From Stenotrophomonas indicatrix (GTDB taxonomy: Bacteria; Pseudomonadota; Gammaproteobacteria; Xanthomonadales; Xanthomonadaceae): a stretch of 64,000 nt of DNA. This document shows positions 1-8,778 of the stretch, piece after piece. The position numbers and the translations under genes are program-made. The DNA lies in the NCBI RefSeq assembly GCF_002750975.1, contig NZ_PEJS01000001.1, forward strand, positions 3,596,001 through 3,660,000, read 5' to 3'. The notes under the pieces are model-generated. The model searched no databases and was not told the origin of the DNA. It worked only from the letters and a program-made list of their open reading frames with translations. Every line of letters begins with the position of its first letter. The first letter of the stretch is position 1.

Positions 1-626
1 GTCGGTGCACAGGCGAGGTAACGCTGGAAGGCGGCGCCGTCATCGTGCAGCAGCGCGGCATGCGCGCTGGCCACATCGCGCGCGTCGATCCCACGGTGCA
101 GGCGGAACATCGCCATGCGGTCAGGCGGCTCGGGGAAGCAACGTGCCATCCGCAGCACGCGCACGGTGAACGTTGCGCTGGCCGCCGCTTCGGCAGCCGC
201 CTCAGCCTGCAGCTTGGTGCGGTGGTAGATCGTGCGCGGCAGCGGCTCGGTGTCCTCGTCGATCCAACGGCAGCCGCCGGACACCACGGCATGGCCGTAC
301 AACGCCGTGGTACTGGTCAGCACGAAGCGCTGCACGCCGGCCTCGCGCGCCAGCTGCAGCAGGTTCGCGGTGGCCTCCACGTTGATCTGCTGGAACACCG
401 CGTCAGGTACCAGGCCCACGTGCGGGGCGTGCAGGGCCGCGGTATGGATCACCGCGTCGACCCCCTGCACGGCACGTTCCAGCGCCCGGCGATCGGTGAC
501 ATCGGCAATGACGCGCGTGGTGGCGAACGGACTGCGATCCAGCCCCACCACCTCATTGGCAGCGGCCAGCGCACCGAAGATCGCCCGCCCTATCCGCCCG
601 GAACTTCCGGTCAACAGAATCTTCAT
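1..626 (-). CDS. NAD-dependent epimerase/dehydratase (SDR), 3' end outside window
   Basis: Reading the minus strand from the ATG at 626 gives an open frame through the window edge, at least 208 residues, so the C-terminus is missing. The N-terminus MKILLTGSSGRIGRAI carries the GxxGxxG Rossmann dinucleotide-binding motif, and residues YHRTK fit the YxxxK catalytic pair of extended short-chain dehydrogenases, preceded by a serine/threonine-rich strand (LTSTTALYG). These features fit nucleotide-sugar epimerases or related NAD-dependent oxidoreductases; the substrate cannot be read from the sequence. It stands alone on its strand, divergent from the KGG gene. Confidence 0.85.
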   Translation of the reverse strand, partial: MKILLTGSSGRIGRAIFGALAAANEVVGLDRSPFATTRVIADVTDRRALERAVQGVDAVIHTAALHAPHVGLVPDAVFQQINVEATANLLQLAREAGVQRFVLTSTTALYGHAVVSGGCRWIDEDTEPLPRTIYHRTKLQAEAAAEAAASATFTVRVLRMARCFPEPPDRMAMFRLHRGIDARDVASAHAALLHDDGAAFQRYLACAP

Positions 627-955
627 TGAATCCATTCACTCGACAGCGCCCGGGACCTACCGGGATGGCTTGATTCTAGGCATGCACGATGGCGTCGGCG
701 ATAGCAGACGATGACATTCTGCATGCCATCCACCTCCGGCCGACGGCTCGGACTCTCCCTTGCCAGGGCGCCACGGGTAACTGCCGTGACGACCGGTTGC
801 AGATCCCGGCACTTCCTGCACGGTAACCGGTTGTCAAACGCGTGCGCAGGCCATGTGAGCCTCGTACAGCCCACTTCGACCTGTCTTTAGCCTGCACTGT
901 GCAACATGGGACCGTCACTGATGGCAGCGCCCCATGTTCACACCGGAGACCGGTA

Positions 956-1246
956 ATGACCAACTCACGCAATGGCAACAGCAATCGTGGCTTTGCCTCG
1001 ATGGACGAAGACAAACAGCGCGCGATCGCGGCCAAAGGGGGACGTGCCGCCCACGCATCCGGCAATGCGCACCAGTTCAGCCCGGCCGAGGCCCGGGTGG
1101 CGGGCCGGAAAGGCGGTGAAGCGATCAGCCAGGACCGCCAACACATGGCCACGATCGGCCGTGAAGGCGGCCATGCGCGGCACGCCAGCAGCCGCCAGCA
1201 ACAGCAGGACATGCCCGACAAACCTGACAGCGGTCAACAACGTTGA
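956..1246 (+). CDS. KGG-repeat stress-induced protein (YciG/con-10 type)
   Basis: A 96-residue hydrophilic protein with three spaced copies of the KGG motif family: AAKGGRAAH, AGRKGGEAIS and IGREGGHARH. The KGG family (YciG of enterics, con-10 of fungi) is induced by general stress or stationary phase; its molecular role is poorly known. The frame is open further upstream to 842, but ATG 956 is preceded by GGAG at a proper distance and removes a non-conserved N-terminal tail, so I chose it. The C-terminus is glutamine-rich and probably disordered. No operon partner. Confidence 0.8.
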   Translation: MTNSRNGNSNRGFASMDEDKQRAIAAKGGRAAHASGNAHQFSPAEARVAGRKGGEAISQDRQHMATIGREGGHARHASSRQQQQDMPDKPDSGQQR

Positions 1247-1343
1247 CGTGTTGCGGTCACTGCGCCGCGTACCGGCGGTGCGGCCGACGTCGATCAGCAC
1301 TGCCAGCACAGTGGAAGGCACCGCTGAGCCGGAGGCGCGCCGG

Positions 1344-1694
1344 CTAGGTGTGGGCGAGGATGTTCAACAGGCGCCCGAACGGGTCGCGCACGTAGAAGCG
1401 ACGTACACCCCATGGCTCTTCGGCTGGGCCATATTCAAGCGCGATGTCCGCGTGTCGCAGGCGTTCGAGCACGGCGTCCAGATCATCCACCTCGATCGAA
1501 AGATCCGGCACCGGCGTACCCGATCCGCCTTCGCTGGCAACGCTGAGCTGTGCCAGCGCAGCGCCCTGCCCACCGTAGGTGACGATCCAGCCGTGGTCCA
1601 TCACGATGTCCATGCCGAGGATGTCGCCGTAGAACGCGGCCGCCTGCGCAGGATCGGCGCTGGCGATGTTGGCGACGACACGTTTGACGGCCAT
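1344..1694 (-). CDS. VOC-family (glyoxalase/bleomycin-resistance fold) protein
   Basis: 116 residues with the single-module vicinal-oxygen-chelate pattern: a first beta-alpha-beta unit (VVANIASADPAQAAAFYGDI), a central IEVDDLDAVLERL helix, and the terminal FYVRDPFGRLLNIL strand typical of the family. VOC proteins are metal-dependent isomerases, lyases or dioxygenases, or metal-free binding proteins; this one cannot be assigned a substrate. The open frame extends to 1970 but the family fold begins at ATG 1694. The 3' neighbour upstream on the same strand is a small secreted protein 100 bp away, so a shared transcript is possible but not shown. Confidence 0.8.
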   Translation of the reverse strand: MAVKRVVANIASADPAQAAAFYGDILGMDIVMDHGWIVTYGGQGAALAQLSVASEGGSGTPVPDLSIEVDDLDAVLERLRHADIALEYGPAEEPWGVRRFYVRDPFGRLLNILAHT

Positions 1695-1794
1695 GTTGCG
1701 GCTCCAGACGATCAGGACCGCGGACTTCGTGCCTGCGGCCAGGTGGAAAAGGGGCCCCTGGATCGGGCCCCCCATTGCGAACGGTATGCAGGCC

Positions 1795-1995
1795 TCAGAC
1801 GGCGCCGCACCTGTCCATGACACAGCGATCGTATTCGAACTGGCACTCCATGGCATCGCCGCCGCTGGAAACGCAGGCCTGGTAGGCCTTCCAGCACGGG
1901 AAGTCGCACGGCTGGACCGGACCGGCCACCGCCACCGAACCGGTACACGCAAGTGCAAACACTGCAGCAACGATCACTTTCCTGATGGTTCGCAT
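1795..1995 (-). CDS. Small cysteine-rich exported protein
   Basis: 66 residues beginning MRTIRKVIVAAVFALACTGS, a clear Sec signal peptide with likely cleavage after AVA (about residue 24). The mature part is about 40 residues with five cysteines, two of them in CVMDRC, and an acidic/aromatic core, which suggests a disulfide-stabilised periplasmic or secreted peptide. ATG 1995 is preferred over the in-frame GTG at 2004 because GGGAG lies 8 nt before the ATG. No family recognised. Confidence 0.7.
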   Translation of the reverse strand: MRTIRKVIVAAVFALACTGSVAVAGPVQPCDFPCWKAYQACVSSGGDAMECQFEYDRCVMDRCGAV

Positions 1996-2078
1996 CGATA
2001 TCACTCCCTGATAGGCCTGGTGATTCCAGGCAGCATCACCGTAGCCGTGCGTGCGGGATAGGAAGTGAAGGCGCCGGT

Positions 2079-2609
2079 TCAGCCTGCCAGCAATTGCAGA
2101 TCACGCAGCTGCGCGCGCAGCTCCGCGAGGTCATGCCACGGCAGTATCGGCGAGTTCCCGCGCTCATCGGGAGGGTTGCCCGGAAGCCCCTCCGACCAGC
2201 CACCCGCGCCCACCAGCGGCAGCAAAGGCCGCTTGTGCAGCCAGGCCAGACACACTTCGGAAATCGTGCCCGCGCGCCCGCCGATGACAATGCAGGCATC
2301 GCCGGCCAAGGCCATGATCAGGTTGCGGGCATCGCCCATGCCGCATGGCACCACCACCGTTGCCGGCCAGTCTGCTGCGGGCATGCTGCCTTCCGGAATC
2401 ACGCTCAGCACCGTGCCGCCGGCTGCGACTGCATGCTCGGCTGCCACCCGCGTGGCTGGGCTGCCACAGCCGCTGACCAGGGTGATTCCATTTTCGGCGA
2501 GGAACCTGCCCGCCTGTGCAGCGAGGTCGAACGCCGGTGAGCCAGGATCGGCACTCCCCAGGATGGCGATCTGGGGCTTGCGGAAGGACTTGCGGGAGGT
2601 TGGTGTCAT
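2079..2609 (-). CDS. LOG/TIGR00725-like Rossmann protein
   Basis: 176 residues. It shows the SLOG-superfamily layout: N-terminal strand IAILGSADPGS, a glycine-rich turn (LVSGCGSP), and the signature IGGRAGTISEV, which matches the GGxGTxxE nucleotide/nucleotide-sugar binding motif of the lysine-decarboxylase-like LOG family. LOG enzymes release free cytokinin-like nucleobases by phosphoribohydrolase activity, but the TIGR00725 branch has no settled function. ATG 2609 was chosen because homology begins immediately after it; the frame is open to 2735. It lies 129 bp downstream of the MFS gene on the same strand. Confidence 0.75.
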   Translation of the reverse strand: MTPTSRKSFRKPQIAILGSADPGSPAFDLAAQAGRFLAENGITLVSGCGSPATRVAAEHAVAAGGTVLSVIPEGSMPAADWPATVVVPCGMGDARNLIMALAGDACIVIGGRAGTISEVCLAWLHKRPLLPLVGAGGWSEGLPGNPPDERGNSPILPWHDLAELRAQLRDLQLLAG

Positions 2610-2738
2610 GAAGCGACCTGGGTGACCGAACGGAAGGACAGCATGGAGACGGAACCGATCCGGGCAGCCACTGTTCAATTGCCCGACGCGGGAACGTATC
2701 ACGCCAGCAGTTTGTCTTTCTGATGCTGATTGCACAGT

Positions 2739-3920
2739 TCACCGCCTCAGCATCACCAGGCCACCCAGACTCAGCGACGGCAGCAGCAGCCCAAAGGCCA
2801 CCAGCGGCCAGACCGTATCGCCCGGCAGCAGCAGCGTCGCGAGCGTGCCAAGCGTTGCCACGATCAGGCTCTGCACGGCGTAGTACAGCGCCACTGCCGT
2901 GCCGGAGGCATCGGCAAAATCGCGCAGCGCACCGTTGGCCGCCACCGCAGCCACCATCACGATGCCGATGGCCACCAGCCACATCGGCAACACGACACTG
3001 GCAAAGGATGGCGGCAGCATCGCCGTCATCGCCATGACCAGCGAGCCGCCGATCATCACCATCAGCCCACGCTGGAAACTGCCACCAATGCCCCATCGCC
3101 CGATGAATCGAGCAGCGAAGCGCGAGGTGACGATCATCACCAGTGCCACCGTCGCGAAGGCCAGGCTGAAGCCCATCGCCGAATAGCCGGCCCTCCCCAT
3201 CAGCACCCGCGGGGCGATCGAGAAAAACACGAAGAACGTGCCCATCGCCGCACTGAATCCCAATGCATGAACCCAGAAGCCGGCATTGCCGAGGATGCGC
3301 GCGAAGGCTGGCGATGCGTGGACATGCTGCGGTGGCCGTGTCTCCTGCCATCCGCGGCATGCGCGTACACCCGCCAGCAGTCCCAGCACACCCAGCGCGA
3401 TGAAAATGGCCCGCCAGCCCAGCGTATAGGCGATCAATGCGCCGAGGATCGGACCGAGCGCTGGCACGAACGCCAACATCGAGGAAAACAAGCCATAGAG
3501 CGTGGCGCCCTCGGCCGTATCGGCATACACGTCGCGCACCGTGGCGAAGGTGGCCACCAGTGCGGCCGACGCCCCAATCGCCTGCACGCCGCGCCACGCA
3601 AGGAATGCCGCACCACCACTGCACGCGGCCAGCGCGAACGACGCCAGCGTGAACAACAGCGCGCCCATCAGCAGCACCGGCCGTCGCCCGATCCGGTCCG
3701 ACAGCGGGCCGAAGATCAGCTGGCCCAGCCCCAGCACGAGCATGTACAGGCTCAGCGTCAACTGGATGAGGGCGGGCGACGTGCCGAGTGCCTGCGGCAT
3801 GGCCGATACGACCGGCAGGTAGATATCCATGGCCAGCGAAGCCAGGAGGTCAAAGGGAGCCATCAACACGATGGCGCCCGGCAGGGAATGGGCCCAGCGA
3901 AGGGCTTTTCGATCAGACAT
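2739..3920 (-). CDS. Bcr/CflA-type MFS drug exporter
   Basis: 393 residues with about twelve hydrophobic segments. The loop after TM2 contains GPLSDRIGRRPVLL, the MFS motif A, and TM1 ends MDIYLPVVSAMPQALG, a pattern typical of the Bcr/CflA proton-coupled multidrug transporters (12-TM DHA1). Such pumps sit in the inner membrane and export bicyclomycin, sulfonamides, chloramphenicol and related compounds; the actual substrate here is unknown. Length is normal. Transcribed on its own strand ahead of the LOG-like gene. Confidence 0.85.
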   Translation of the reverse strand: MSDRKALRWAHSLPGAIVLMAPFDLLASLAMDIYLPVVSAMPQALGTSPALIQLTLSLYMLVLGLGQLIFGPLSDRIGRRPVLLMGALLFTLASFALAACSGGAAFLAWRGVQAIGASAALVATFATVRDVYADTAEGATLYGLFSSMLAFVPALGPILGALIAYTLGWRAIFIALGVLGLLAGVRACRGWQETRPPQHVHASPAFARILGNAGFWVHALGFSAAMGTFFVFFSIAPRVLMGRAGYSAMGFSLAFATVALVMIVTSRFAARFIGRWGIGGSFQRGLMVMIGGSLVMAMTAMLPPSFASVVLPMWLVAIGIVMVAAVAANGALRDFADASGTAVALYYAVQSLIVATLGTLATLLLPGDTVWPLVAFGLLLPSLSLGGLVMLRR

Positions 3921-4136
3921 GGGGAAACATCCGCTCAGGAGGGAATCCGGCGGTGATCAACCCAGTGCGTGGAGATCGCAGGACAAGATCACCGCAACAA
4001 CGTGCGTACCGTTGTTGCGGCTCAGCGGACTGTCTGCGGACCGTTCCCGTTCATCTGATGATCCGGTGGAAGATCGAGTGCGGCCAGTGTAGCAAGGCCA
4101 TTGCGGGGCAGTCCGGCAACGTCGTCCGCCAAGGCC

Positions 4137-5042
4137 TCAGGACAAGGGCAGCATGTCGATGCGCCGGGAGGGGGTACGCCGCACCTGCTCGATGAGCCGG
4201 CGGACCGCTGGCGATGTTTCCTGTTCACGGTACAGCGCAGCGATGGTCGAGGCGATGACCGGCCCGGCGATCGGCAGATACACCACGCCTGGCAGCAGCA
4301 GCGTCCGCTGCAGCACCGACGGCACGATCGCCACGGCGCCATCGCCCACCGAGACCTGCGCGAGCACCGCGACAAGATGACCGGGACGGGAGCGGATGTC
4401 CGGCACGAATCCGCCACGGCGGGCGACTTCCAGCGTGCCGGCGGGCTGCTCCGGCATGATGAACGCCTCGTTCGCCAGCAGCGCCGGCTGCACCGGCACC
4501 CCCGCGTGGGCCAGCGCATGCGATGCCGGCAACGCCACGCAGAACTGATCTTCGATCAGGATGTGCGAACCGAGCGCATCGGGCACCTCGATCGGAAGCC
4601 GGCAGAACACCACATCGATGCGACCGTCCAGCAGCAGGTCCGGCAGGTCGGCCATCGGCCATTCGCCGACCTTCAGCTCCACATCGGGCGAGGCGCTGCG
4701 GAAACGCTGCAACTGCTCCTGCAGCGCGCCGGCATGGACCGCCGAACCTACGTAGCCGATCTCGATCCTGCCGATTTCCCCGCGACCGGCGCGGCGGCCC
4801 ACGGCCTCTGCCTGCTCGAACTGGCGCAGCACGTTGCGTGCTTCGGCCAGGAAGATCGCACCGGCAGAGGTCAGCGTGACCTCGCGCCTACTGCGATCGA
4901 ACAAGGGGGTGCCCAGGCGACGCTCGATCTGCTGGATCTGAACGCTCAGCGTCGGCGTGGCGATGCCCAGGCGCAGCGCGGCGCGCCCGAAATGCAGCTC
5001 CTCGGCCAGTGCGACGTAGTACTGCAGATGTCGACGGTCCAT
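4137..5042 (-). CDS. LysR-family regulator, divergent from the 5119 exporter
   Basis: 301 residues. Residues 1-60 form the LysR winged helix-turn-helix (MDRRHLQYYVALAEELHFGR, then IQQIERRLGTPLFDR), followed by the periplasmic-binding-protein-like effector domain to the C-terminus. Family length is normal. It is divergent from an MFS exporter with 76 bp between starts, the classical arrangement in which the LysR protein controls the neighbouring gene and itself; an inverted repeat in that gap is a plausible operator. The inducer is unknown. Confidence 0.9.
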   Translation of the reverse strand: MDRRHLQYYVALAEELHFGRAALRLGIATPTLSVQIQQIERRLGTPLFDRSRREVTLTSAGAIFLAEARNVLRQFEQAEAVGRRAGRGEIGRIEIGYVGSAVHAGALQEQLQRFRSASPDVELKVGEWPMADLPDLLLDGRIDVVFCRLPIEVPDALGSHILIEDQFCVALPASHALAHAGVPVQPALLANEAFIMPEQPAGTLEVARRGGFVPDIRSRPGHLVAVLAQVSVGDGAVAIVPSVLQRTLLLPGVVYLPIAGPVIASTIAALYREQETSPAVRRLIEQVRRTPSRRIDMLPLS

Positions 5043-5053
5043 GCGTGCCGGTT

Positions 5054-5072
5054 CGTTAGCTTTTGCCTAACG
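5054..5072. promoter_or_regulatory. Inverted repeat in LysR-MFS divergent promoter region
   Basis: CGTTAG and CTAACG form perfect 6-bp arms separated by 7 bp, 12 bp from the LysR start and 46 bp from the exporter start. Spacing and position fit a LysR-type recognition site controlling both divergent promoters. Binding is inferred. Confidence 0.5.
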
Positions 5073-5118
5073 TACTTGAAGAACATCGGCAATGAAACAA
5101 ACAGTCGAAGTTGCTTGA

Positions 5119-6618
5119 ATGGGCCTTCTTCCTTCCCCACCCGAGTGCCCGGTGTATCTCTTCCCCCGCCGCAGACCACCCAACTGGATCCTGATCATCG
5201 CCTCGCTCGGCTGCACGATGACGGTGCTGGAAACCAACGCCGTGGCCGTCGCCCTGCCGACCATCGCGCGGGATCTGCAGGCTGACTTCGCCGACATCGA
5301 ATGGGTGATCAGCTGCTACATCCTGACCTTCACCTCGTTGCTTCTGCCCGCCGGTGCCATCGCCGATCGTCATGGCCGCAGGCGTGTGCTGCTGATCGGC
5401 ATCGCACTGTTCGCCCTCTCATCGCTGACCTGCGCGCTGGCCCCCACGGCCAGTGCGCTGTATGTGGCCCGAGCGTTGCAGGGCGTGGGTGCCGCTTTCC
5501 TGCTGGCCCCATCACTGTCGGTGATCGGCCACGAATTCCACGAGGGCAAGCAACGCGACGATGCCTGGGCCTTCTGGGGCACGGCAATGGGCATGATGAT
5601 GGTGCTCTCGCCGCTTATCGGTGGGCTGCTGTCCTCGCTGTGGGGATGGCGCTCGGTGTTCATCGCGATCCTGCCCTTCCTCGCCTTCCTGGCCTATGGT
5701 GCGATCCGCTGGGTTCCCGACACTGCCGACACGGTGGTACGCCCGCTCGATCCGCCCGGCATCATCACCTTCAGCATGGCGATCTTCGGCATCGTGTTCT
5801 TCCTCGTGGAAGGACTCGCGCAGGGATGGACATCGGCGGTGGCCCTGGCCGGCCTGGGCCTGGGCATCGCGATGGCCGCGCTGTTCACCTGCATCGAGCT
5901 CACGCGTCGGCATCCGATGGTCGACCTGCGGCTGCTTGCCAGCCCGCGCTTTGTCGGTGCCCTGATCGCCATGATCGGCTACGCGGTCAGCGCGCAGGTG
6001 ATGGCCTCGATGCTGCCGCAGTACCTGCAGAACGGCGTCGGCCTGAGTGCGCTGGCCACGGGCGCCGGCATGCTGCCGTTCGCTGCGGCGATGCTGCTGT
6101 TCCCCAGCGTGGGCAGGCGCCTGGGCAGACGATTGTCGAGCGGGATGGTGCTGGCCATCGGCCTGTCCATCACTGCCGCCGGCAATGCGCTGGCCGGTAT
6201 CGGTGCATGGCACAACCAGCCGACGGTGGCACTGCTGGCGATGATCATCATCGGCGCAGGCGGTGGCATCCTCAACGGCGAAACATCCAAGGCGATCATC
6301 GGTTCGGCGCCCCGCGACCGCGCAGGCATGGCCTCGGGCATCAGTGCGACGACCCGCTTCGTCGGCATCCTGCTCGGCTTCACGATCCTCTCCAGCGCCC
6401 TGACCGTCGGCATCCGCGCCGGACTCTCAGCACGCGTTCCTGCAGATGAAGTCATGCGTCTGGCCGACACCATCGCCACCGGTGCACTGACCCGAGGAGC
6501 CCAGGTTGATCTGGCGCGGGCGATCTACAGCCAGGGCTTTGCCGCGTCCCTGTGGACTGCGGCCGCAGCAGCGACGCTGGCCAGCCTGGCCGTTGTCCTG
6601 CTCAGACCACGCGCCTGA
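5119..6618 (+). CDS. DHA2-type 14-TM MFS exporter
   Basis: 499 residues with about fourteen hydrophobic spans. TM1 (NWILIIASLGCTMTVLETNA) and the loop AGAIADRHGRRRVLLIG carry MFS motif A, and ARALQGVGAAFLLAPSLSVI resembles motif C of antiporters. This is the EmrB/QacA-like DHA2 drug:proton antiporter group, acting at the inner membrane. No membrane-fusion partner gene (EmrA type) is adjacent. Divergent from a LysR regulator, which probably controls it. No strong Shine-Dalgarno is seen, but ATG 5119 is the only start that preserves TM1 and its preceding basic residues. Confidence 0.88.
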   Translation: MGLLPSPPECPVYLFPRRRPPNWILIIASLGCTMTVLETNAVAVALPTIARDLQADFADIEWVISCYILTFTSLLLPAGAIADRHGRRRVLLIGIALFALSSLTCALAPTASALYVARALQGVGAAFLLAPSLSVIGHEFHEGKQRDDAWAFWGTAMGMMMVLSPLIGGLLSSLWGWRSVFIAILPFLAFLAYGAIRWVPDTADTVVRPLDPPGIITFSMAIFGIVFFLVEGLAQGWTSAVALAGLGLGIAMAALFTCIELTRRHPMVDLRLLASPRFVGALIAMIGYAVSAQVMASMLPQYLQNGVGLSALATGAGMLPFAAAMLLFPSVGRRLGRRLSSGMVLAIGLSITAAGNALAGIGAWHNQPTVALLAMIIIGAGGGILNGETSKAIIGSAPRDRAGMASGISATTRFVGILLGFTILSSALTVGIRAGLSARVPADEVMRLADTIATGALTRGAQVDLARAIYSQGFAASLWTAAAAATLASLAVVLLRPRA

Positions 6619-6703
6619 TCGCAGATGGCAGACGCAGAAACGACCAGGGCAGCACTGGGCTGCCCTGGTCGCGGCGATGTGGGGGGACGATCGCCGGATG
6701 CGA

Positions 6704-7156
6704 TCAGGCAGCCTTCATCGCATGCTTGCGGTCGCGCATGACCGAGTGGCATTCCTGCACTTCCGGCAGCCACTGGGTCACTTCCTGGCGCACCGCCGGC
6801 GGCAGGTCGTTGTCCTTCAGCACGTCCTTGAACGCGCCAAGCAGGCGATCCTCTGACTCTTCAAGTTCGGCCACGTAACCGTAGTTGGTGTCACCGAAGG
6901 CCGCGCGCACCTTGCCGTAGAACTGCTGCATGGAACCGACCATGGTGCCGTGCTCGGCCGGCTTGCCGCCGGTAGCGGCCACCGAACTGCTCAGCGAGGA
7001 CACGATGCGGCCCTTCACGCCGGCGATGCGGACGAACAATGCCGACAGCTCGGCATCCTTCACCTTGGTTGCGGCTTCCTCGTAGAAGGACTTGCCATCA
7101 CGTGCGATCTCGATCAGGTCGTTGAGGCGATGCTCGATGGTGGACTGGGTGCTCAT
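6704..7156 (-). CDS. DUF2383/PA2169-family four-helix-bundle protein
   Basis: 150 residues, almost entirely helical, with the DUF2383 pattern: LNDLIEIARDGKSFYEEAA in helix 1, a second helix with LFVRIAGVKGRIVSSL, and EESEDRLLGAFKDVLKD in helix 3. The family is ferritin-like in fold and stress-associated; its enzymatic function is unproved. ATG 7156 has AGGAG 8 nt upstream, which decides the start over the upstream open frame. It sits alone, convergent to the MFS exporter. Confidence 0.85.
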   Translation of the reverse strand: MSTQSTIEHRLNDLIEIARDGKSFYEEAATKVKDAELSALFVRIAGVKGRIVSSLSSSVAATGGKPAEHGTMVGSMQQFYGKVRAAFGDTNYGYVAELEESEDRLLGAFKDVLKDNDLPPAVRQEVTQWLPEVQECHSVMRDRKHAMKAA

Positions 7157-7365
7157 GTGTAGTCTCCTCTGGGGGAAAAAGGGCAACAGTGGAATCCGTT
7201 GCCTGCGAGCCCAGACTGGCCGACCGGGTGTGGTTCGCGGGTGAGCATCGATTGATGCGGTGATCATGCTGCCCAACGGCGCCCCACCCACTCACGCGGG
7301 CGACGCGGTGTCTTCACCGCATCTGAATCCTGGCAATGACCTGCCCGACCATCCGCACCGCATGT

Positions 7366-7863
7366 CTAGTCAACCGCTACCCGCACCACGTGGCTGATGC
7401 CCCGATGGAACATCTTCGCGTACGGACAGACCCGCTCGGTGTTGCGCACCAGTTCGGCTGCACGTATCGGGTCCATGCCAGGCAGGCACACCACGATCTC
7501 GGCCGACAACAGGTACAGGCCGTCCACGGGATCTCGCGCGAACGTCACCGCTACCTCGATGCTCGGCTCGACCAGTTCCATCCCCGCACGCGCAGCCACC
7601 AGCACCATCGCACCGTGGAAGCAGCCGGCGTAGCCCGCCGCCAGCAACTGCTCGGGATTGGTACCGCCACCGGGTCCACCCAGCTCAGCAGGCAACCGCA
7701 GGTCCACTGACAGCGCACCATCATCGGACCGCACCACGCCCGACGCGCGGCCATGCTGTGCCACGCCACCACTGACCCGCACCCGTCCGGTGTACAGCGG
7801 GCGCACCTCATCACCGTGGTACTTGTCGAGCACCGTGTGCGGAGGTGGTTTCAGCCCGGTCAT
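7366..7863 (-). CDS. Ohr/OsmC-family organic hydroperoxide reductase
   Basis: 165 residues. Two conserved cysteines of the family are present, in GYAGCFHGAM and in ERVCPYAK, and the conserved arginine/glutamate environment (LPAELGGPGGGTNPEQLLAA) is intact. Ohr proteins reduce organic and fatty-acid hydroperoxides with lipoylated proteins as reductant in the cytosol. It lies 32 bp downstream of the NmrA-type reductase on the same strand, so the two probably share a transcript. No OhrR regulator is adjacent. Start ATG 7863 is chosen from family length. Confidence 0.82.
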   Translation of the reverse strand: MTGLKPPPHTVLDKYHGDEVRPLYTGRVRVSGGVAQHGRASGVVRSDDGALSVDLRLPAELGGPGGGTNPEQLLAAGYAGCFHGAMVLVAARAGMELVEPSIEVAVTFARDPVDGLYLLSAEIVVCLPGMDPIRAAELVRNTERVCPYAKMFHRGISHVVRVAVD

Positions 7864-7895
7864 CGCAGGTTCCCGCTGGGAGCGTCCACCGCCGA

Positions 7896-8663
7896 TCAGG
7901 CCGGCTGGCCCTGTGCCAGCCCGGACTGCTGCAACCAGCGTTCGAAGCCGATCGTGCCGAGCCATGCCTGGCCCACCGGCACCAGCGTGTCCTGCTGCAG
8001 CTGCGCACCGAAGTAGCGCGCCTGGGCATCGCCAACCACTTCACGCGCGTCACCGGTTGCCTGCAGGAAGCGCTGCGCCAGCACCGCCATCGATTCGCGT
8101 TCCGGGCCGGCGATCTCCACCACGCCATTGGCTGGTGCCTGCTGCGCGATGCGCGCAACCGCATCGGCCACATCCTCGGCGGCGATCGGCTGCACTGCGG
8201 CGGTCGGCAGCTGCAGGGTCTGGCCGTCACCGGCTGCCTGGATGATGCCCGGCAGGAACTCGAAGAACTGCGTCGAGTGGATGATCGTGAACGCCAGGCC
8301 CGAATCGCGGATCAGGCGTTCCTGGGCGATCTTGCCGCGGAAATAGCCGCTGGCCGCCAGCTTGTCGGTACCCACCACCGACAGCGCGACATGATGGCGT
8401 ACGCCTGCCTGCGCCGCGGCCGCCAGGATGTTGTGGCCGGCAGTCACGAAGAACGACAGCACCGCCGCATCTTCGAACGAGGGCGAGTTGGCCAGGTCGA
8501 CCACTACCTCGGTGCCCGCCATCGCAGCGGCCAGGCCCTCGCCGCTCAGCACATCGATACCGGTGGAGGGTGCAGCGACGACGACGTCGTGGCCGGCCGC
8601 ATGCAGGCGATCGACCACCTTGCTGCCGATGCGGCCGGTGCCACCGATGACGAGGATCTTCAT
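7896..8663 (-). CDS. NmrA/NAD(P)H-binding SDR-like reductase
   Basis: 255 residues. The N-terminus MKILVIGGTGRIGSKVVDRL is a GxxGxxG NAD(P)-binding Rossmann start; HHVALSVVGTDKL and FRGKIAQERLIRDSG follow the atypical-SDR pattern of the NmrA/quinone-reductase group, which lacks the classical tyrosine. Members act as NAD(P)H-dependent oxidoreductases or as redox-sensing regulators. Downstream of a LysR gene (115 bp) and upstream of the Ohr gene (32 bp) on the same strand, suggesting a stress-responsive transcript controlled by that LysR protein (inference). Confidence 0.82.
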   Translation of the reverse strand: MKILVIGGTGRIGSKVVDRLHAAGHDVVVAAPSTGIDVLSGEGLAAAMAGTEVVVDLANSPSFEDAAVLSFFVTAGHNILAAAAQAGVRHHVALSVVGTDKLAASGYFRGKIAQERLIRDSGLAFTIIHSTQFFEFLPGIIQAAGDGQTLQLPTAAVQPIAAEDVADAVARIAQQAPANGVVEIAGPERESMAVLAQRFLQATGDAREVVGDAQARYFGAQLQQDTLVPVGQAWLGTIGFERWLQQSGLAQGQPA

Positions 8664-8778
8664 GACAGGTCTCCTGGAACGTGGAAAGTTCGGATGTGGC
8701 TGCATGCTAGAAACGCATTGGCCGGCGCAGTAGATCCGCAGCGGGCCACGCACTGTTGCCGCATCGGCACCAATGTGG